From an uncultured Collinsella sp. (GTDB lineage Bacteria > Actinomycetota > Coriobacteriia > Coriobacteriales > Coriobacteriaceae): 8,965 nt of DNA. Under the pieces are notes generated by a model. The model did not search any database, was not told the origin of the DNA, and was given only the letters and a program-made list of their open reading frames with translations. This document shows, in pieces, positions 6,536 to 8,965 of this stretch; within the stretch, counting starts at the first letter, position 1, and every line of letters begins with the position of its first letter. The stretch spans positions 1 to 8,965 of the forward strand of contig CABUVH010000079.1 of the NCBI GenBank assembly GCA_902494935.1. Reading direction: 5' to 3'. Both the position numbers and the translations under genes were made by a program.

Positions 6536-8670
6536 GCGGCACCCCCCTCACCGTCACCGGTGTAAGAGATGTGCTGCAGCAGCGCCACGATGTCCTCGCC
6601 GTCGACGGGCTCCACCGCAATCTGCTTTGCGCTCAGGCGCTCGCGGATAATGGGCAGATCGTACGCCTTTGCCTGGCGCATAAGCAGGTAGAGCACGTCG
6701 CCGTCGACCAAGCCCGCCGCGTCGCTCTCGCGGATTGCCGACCCAATTGCGCCCACCAGCTCGCCGACAGGCTCCATGCCCGGTACCACGCGCAGGAGCA
6801 AATAACTCCCCATCTTGCTATCTGCCAGCGCCTGCTCCGCCGCGAGCTCTTGGCCAAAGGCAGCCTGCTTGAGCACGCAAGTGCCTTCAACGCAGCGTTT
6901 ATCCTGCGCCACCGCCTCATAGTCAAAGGCACGGCCCAGCGCGCTTTCGACCAGGCCGCACAAGATGCGGAACAGGTTTTGATAATAGAGGGTCATTTGG
7001 TTTTCGGCCGCACTACGCACAAAGATCAACACGGCGGGTGCCCCGTCGCGCTCGATCGTGTATCCAAACATGGGAAGCCCCGGCGTCAGCTCGCGGTTCA
7101 CCCACAGGTTCGAACGACCCCCGTCGCCCAAAAGAGGTGCAAGCTGCTCAAGCGTGAGCGAGCGTGCGGCATCTTCGGCAATCGCGGGACTTGCTGCCAC
7201 CAGGCGTGCAAATGCCCCGCCCGAAACATGGTAGATCGCCACCGAATCGTTCTCGAGGATCTCGCCCAGAAGCTCGCAGCACTTGCGATAGATGTTGCGT
7301 GGGTTGAGCACGTCGAGCTCCTGCGTCACGGCAAAGATCTTGCCAAAGCTGTCGTGGCGACCCACGATCTGGCGCCTGTACGCGCGCTTGTCCTCGATCG
7401 CGTCGTGGTAGAGCTGCGTAAGGAACGTATTGCGGTTGCGCACGAGATCGTTTTGGTCGCGCTCCGCCCTAATGGCTTCGCTGTTGCGCAGCTGCACATA
7501 GCCGCACACGGCACCCACAACAAAGTACGCAATAAACGGCAGCCAGTTGGACGGCTCGTAGAAAAGTCCCTGGAAGGTATAGCCATACTGGGTAAAGTAG
7601 CTCACGGCCAAGCCCACCGACGCCAGCAGCGCCGCAACCAGGCCAAAGTCCAAGCCATACAGCGTGCCGATCAGCACCACGTAGAGCAGGCGATAATCGA
7701 GCACGTTGAGCTGGGCCGATTGTGAGAACAGATGCTCCAGCACCTCGAACAGAACCCAGGCAACGCCCGTCTCCAGGCATTTAATAGGCAGCGCGCGCAT
7801 CTGGATGCGGTCGATGGCGGCGCGCAAGGGGTTGACCTTCTTTGCGCGGCCAGCATCCCAACGCACTTGAATGGTCGAAAGATCGCGCAGCAGGTCGTAC
7901 CGCTGAAACCAGCCATAGCGCACGCGAACGACGTCGCTGACGGGCAGGGCGTAGCCGGCAGAATCGCCATAGGCAACTGAGAGCCCTGGGAACAGCGCCT
8001 GAAGAGCCTCGCCCACTTCACCCGCTGTGTGATGGAAGGCATCGGCAACGTCGAGCGTCTCAAAAGAGGCATCCCAGCTATCGAAGATACGGCGTACCAG
8101 CACCGCAAGCTCCTCGGCACACAGCAGGGGAAACGCCGCATCCTGCGCGCCCTGCAGAGCGACCGATCCGGTTGAGCACGCGTCGAACAGCGGCACCAAA
8201 AACGGGTCCTCCAGTGCGGCAGACGCGGTATACAGGAACGGCACGCGCAGGATCTTGGTTTGGACGCCCTCGCGAGCAGCATAGTAGCGGCACAGGTCGT
8301 TTGACGCACGGGCGATAATTCCCTTGCCCGTTCGCCCCGCGGCATCGGCGGCACCCTCGGCACCCGCGGGCCCCGCTACATACAGCAGTTGGATCCGTCG
8401 ACCCGCGCACGCACGAAAGACCGAACGCAGCGTCTCGATATCGCCCACGGTATCGGTATGCGGGGTAAGGTAATTGGATAGGTAGACCACGCGGTCGAAC
8501 TCGTAGGCCTGATCCAGGTGTTGCAGAAGCTCTTTCCACGAGGCATGGGGCGATGACTCATCGCGGCGTGCTTCCGCGGCAGCGACGACCTGCACATGGT
8601 CCCCGGGGAACGCCTTGGCACAAAAGTCATCGTCAACATATGCGGTGTTGCCAACAACCAGCACCTCCAT
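6532..8670 (-). CDS. pelD: PelD with an N-terminal pseudo-SDR domain: c-di-GMP receptor of the Pel synthase
   Basis: 712 residues, far longer than Pseudomonas PelD (about 455). Domains in order: (1) residues 1-255, an SDR/epimerase-like Rossmann domain (VVYLSNY; LRVPFLYT; a domain end with LLCAEELAVLV and an epimerase-like tail), but the glycine loop is worn down to GNTAYVD and the YxxxK catalytic pair is not in place; (2) about 299-396, four membrane segments; (3) about 397-445, a charged coiled-coil-like linker; (4) about 450-585, a GAF domain; (5) about 595-700, a degenerate GGDEF domain. In the last, RESD (Arg647-Asp650) sits exactly five residues before DGDVL (656-660), where GGDEF would be. 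This is the spacing of the RxxD c-di-GMP inhibitory site, while the active site is lost. The protein is therefore expected to bind c-di-GMP and switch on polymer synthesis. It is first in the operon, with ATG at 8670 behind a strong ribosome binding site. Confidence 0.93.
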   Translation of the reverse strand: MEVLVVGNTAYVDDDFCAKAFPGDHVQVVAAAEARRDESSPHASWKELLQHLDQAYEFDRVVYLSNYLTPHTDTVGDIETLRSVFRACAGRRIQLLYVAGPAGAEGAADAAGRTGKGIIARASNDLCRYYAAREGVQTKILRVPFLYTASAALEDPFLVPLFDACSTGSVALQGAQDAAFPLLCAEELAVLVRRIFDSWDASFETLDVADAFHHTAGEVGEALQALFPGLSVAYGDSAGYALPVSDVVRVRYGWFQRYDLLRDLSTIQVRWDAGRAKKVNPLRAAIDRIQMRALPIKCLETGVAWVLFEVLEHLFSQSAQLNVLDYRLLYVVLIGTLYGLDFGLVAALLASVGLAVSYFTQYGYTFQGLFYEPSNWLPFIAYFVVGAVCGYVQLRNSEAIRAERDQNDLVRNRNTFLTQLYHDAIEDKRAYRRQIVGRHDSFGKIFAVTQELDVLNPRNIYRKCCELLGEILENDSVAIYHVSGGAFARLVAASPAIAEDAARSLTLEQLAPLLGDGGRSNLWVNRELTPGLPMFGYTIERDGAPAVLIFVRSAAENQMTLYYQNLFRILCGLVESALGRAFDYEAVAQDKRCVEGTCVLKQAAFGQELAAEQALADSKMGSYLLLRVVPGMEPVGELVGAIGSAIRESDAAGLVDGDVLYLLMRQAKAYDLPIIRERLSAKQIAVEPVDGEDIVALLQHISYTGDGEGGAA
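6541..6549 (-). promoter_or_regulatory. Ribosome binding site supporting a TTG start for pelE
   Basis: GAGGGGGGT on the minus strand lies five bases before TTG at 6535. There is no ATG in frame near here, and the first membrane helix begins right after the TTG, so the rare start codon is well supported. The rare start suggests pelE translation relies on ribosomes finishing pelD. Confidence 0.65.
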
Positions 8671-8676
8671 GGCGCA

Positions 8677-8686
8677 CCCCTCCCCT
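8677..8686 (-). promoter_or_regulatory. Ribosome binding site of pelD
   Basis: AGGGGAGGGG on the minus strand lies six bases before the ATG at 8670. It is the only strong site in the leader and fixes the start of the operon's first gene. Confidence 0.7.
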
Positions 8687-8704
8687 AAAATCCACTTCGT
8701 TCAT

Positions 8705-8733
8705 AGTCAAACATGCGTATTTTACGCTGTCAA
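8705..8733 (-). promoter_or_regulatory. Candidate pel operon promoter with an inverted repeat in the spacer
   Basis: The minus strand has a perfect -35 hexamer TTGACA at 8733-8728. A 17-base spacer would put the -10 at 8710-8705, which reads TTGACT and is a poor match; shifting by one or two bases gives TGACTA or GACTAT, also weak. An alternative -10, TAAAAT at 8724-8719, fits well but has only a weak -35 upstream. Either way transcription would start some 30-45 bases before pelD. A weak -10 beside a perfect -35 is what an activator-dependent promoter can look like, but this is inference. Confidence 0.35.
8715..8727. repeat. Inverted repeat GCGTA-TTT-TACGC, possible operator
   Basis: Two perfect 5-base arms (8715-8719 and 8723-8727) separated by three bases. 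With one bulged base the symmetry extends by CA/TG on the outside. It abuts the TTGACA hexamer and fills the promoter spacer, a position where a bound repressor or MerR-type regulator would act. No regulator gene is in the window, so the binding protein is unknown. Confidence 0.4.
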
Positions 8734-8742
8734 CGCGAGTTG

Positions 8743-8762
8743 AAACGCCTTTAAGGCTGTTT
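8743..8762. repeat. Small palindrome AAAC-GCCTT-T-AAGGC-T-GTTT
   Basis: GCCTT and AAGGC (8747-8751 and 8753-8757) pair around one base, and with one bulged T the AAAC/GTTT flanks also pair. It lies just upstream of the candidate promoter. On the plus strand a T-rich tail follows (8758-8775), so it could act as a weak terminator for rightward transcription, or be a second operator half. The stem has only four GC pairs and the loop would be too tight, so a terminator role is doubtful. Confidence 0.3.
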
Positions 8763-8836
8763 TAAGAACTTTTTTAGAGGATGTGGGGACATCGAGAGTG
8801 CTAAATGAGCGCCCAATCCGGAAGTAAGGCGAAAAT

Positions 8837-8900
8837 CCGAGAACTGCCGACCAGGCCCCAGTTTTGAGCTCCGGCGACCTGCACTGATAATTGTTCTCGG
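8837..8900. repeat. 64-base stretch bounded by 8-base inverted repeats
   Basis: CCGAGAAC at 8837-8844 and GTTCTCGG at 8893-8900 are exact inverted copies, 48 bases apart. The inside holds two related direct words, GCCGACC and GGCGACC. The arrangement is like a small interspersed repeat or a large-loop hairpin. Whether copies exist elsewhere cannot be seen from one window. Confidence 0.35.
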
Positions 8901-8965
8901 GAGAAGCGGGCACTGCGGGGGCGCGTCAACAGCGCGCGATTTCCGCGTCGCAGCGCTACCCTGAT

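Larger units (their letters stand above)
8671..8965. other. Non-coding region upstream of the pel operon
   Basis: No supported gene lies here on either strand. It holds the pelD leader with its ribosome binding site, the candidate promoter and operator, two inverted repeats, and near the right edge a short GC hairpin (GCGCG at 8921-8925 pairing with CGCGC at 8933-8937, no T run). I see no c-di-GMP riboswitch consensus. The gene to the right, if any, begins beyond the window. Confidence 0.6.

Noticed and set aside
6571..7725. Plus-strand open frame of 384 codons
   Set aside because: It is antisense to pelD across the membrane, GAF and GGDEF domains. No domain can be recognised in it.
8722..8913. 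Minus-strand open frame of 63 codons upstream of pelD
   Set aside because: It would start at GTG with no Shine-Dalgarno sequence, overlaps the candidate promoter and the inverted repeats, and has no recognisable motif. If it recurs in other genomes it is more likely part of a non-coding repeat.
8921..8937. GC-rich hairpin as a terminator of a gene to the right
   Set aside because: The stem is only five pairs and no run of T follows it on either strand.
8671..8965. c-di-GMP riboswitch in the pel leader
   Set aside because: I looked for the conserved core of the GEMM riboswitch on the minus strand and did not see it. Regulation by c-di-GMP is more likely through PelD itself.

Overview
The window carries one tightly packed minus-strand operon, read from about 8670 down to the left edge, for a Pel-type exopolysaccharide machine of the kind found in Gram-positive bacteria. 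Gene order is pelD (with an extra N-terminal domain), pelE, a membrane-anchored polysaccharide deacetylase (the PelA deacetylase counterpart), pelF, pelG and a CotH-family lipoprotein that runs off the window at base 1. No pelB or pelC (the Pseudomonas outer-membrane export genes) lies among them, which fits a single-membrane cell. High GC content, frequent GC-rich third codon positions and the protein character suggest an actinobacterium, perhaps a gut Coriobacteriia (Collinsella/Olsenella type). The taxonomy is inference, not something read directly from a marker gene.

Layout: bases 1-791 hold the 5' two-thirds or less of the cotH-like gene; 781-2325 pelG; 2329-3756 pelF; 3753-5633 the deacetylase; 5630-6535 pelE; 6532-8670 pelD. 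Every junction is an overlap or a 3-base gap (TTGA, ATGA, ATGA, 3 bases, 11-base overlap), so the six genes are almost certainly co-transcribed and translationally coupled. Bases 8671-8965 are non-coding: a strong ribosome binding site, a candidate promoter with an inverted repeat in its spacer, a second small palindrome, and a 64-base stretch bounded by an 8-base inverted repeat.

Model: PelF polymerises the sugar chain from a nucleotide sugar in the cytoplasm. PelG, with PelD and PelE, forms the inner-membrane synthase/transport complex. The degenerate GGDEF domain of PelD keeps the RxxD inhibitory-site motif and probably senses c-di-GMP to switch synthesis on. The anchored deacetylase would remove acetyl groups from the polymer outside the membrane. 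The CotH-like lipoprotein is the least explained part and could modify or tether the product. The core pelDEA(DA)FG arrangement in Gram-positives is already known (Bacillus cereus). The added CotH gene, the pseudo-SDR head of PelD and the loss of the PelA hydrolase domain are the points worth pursuing here.
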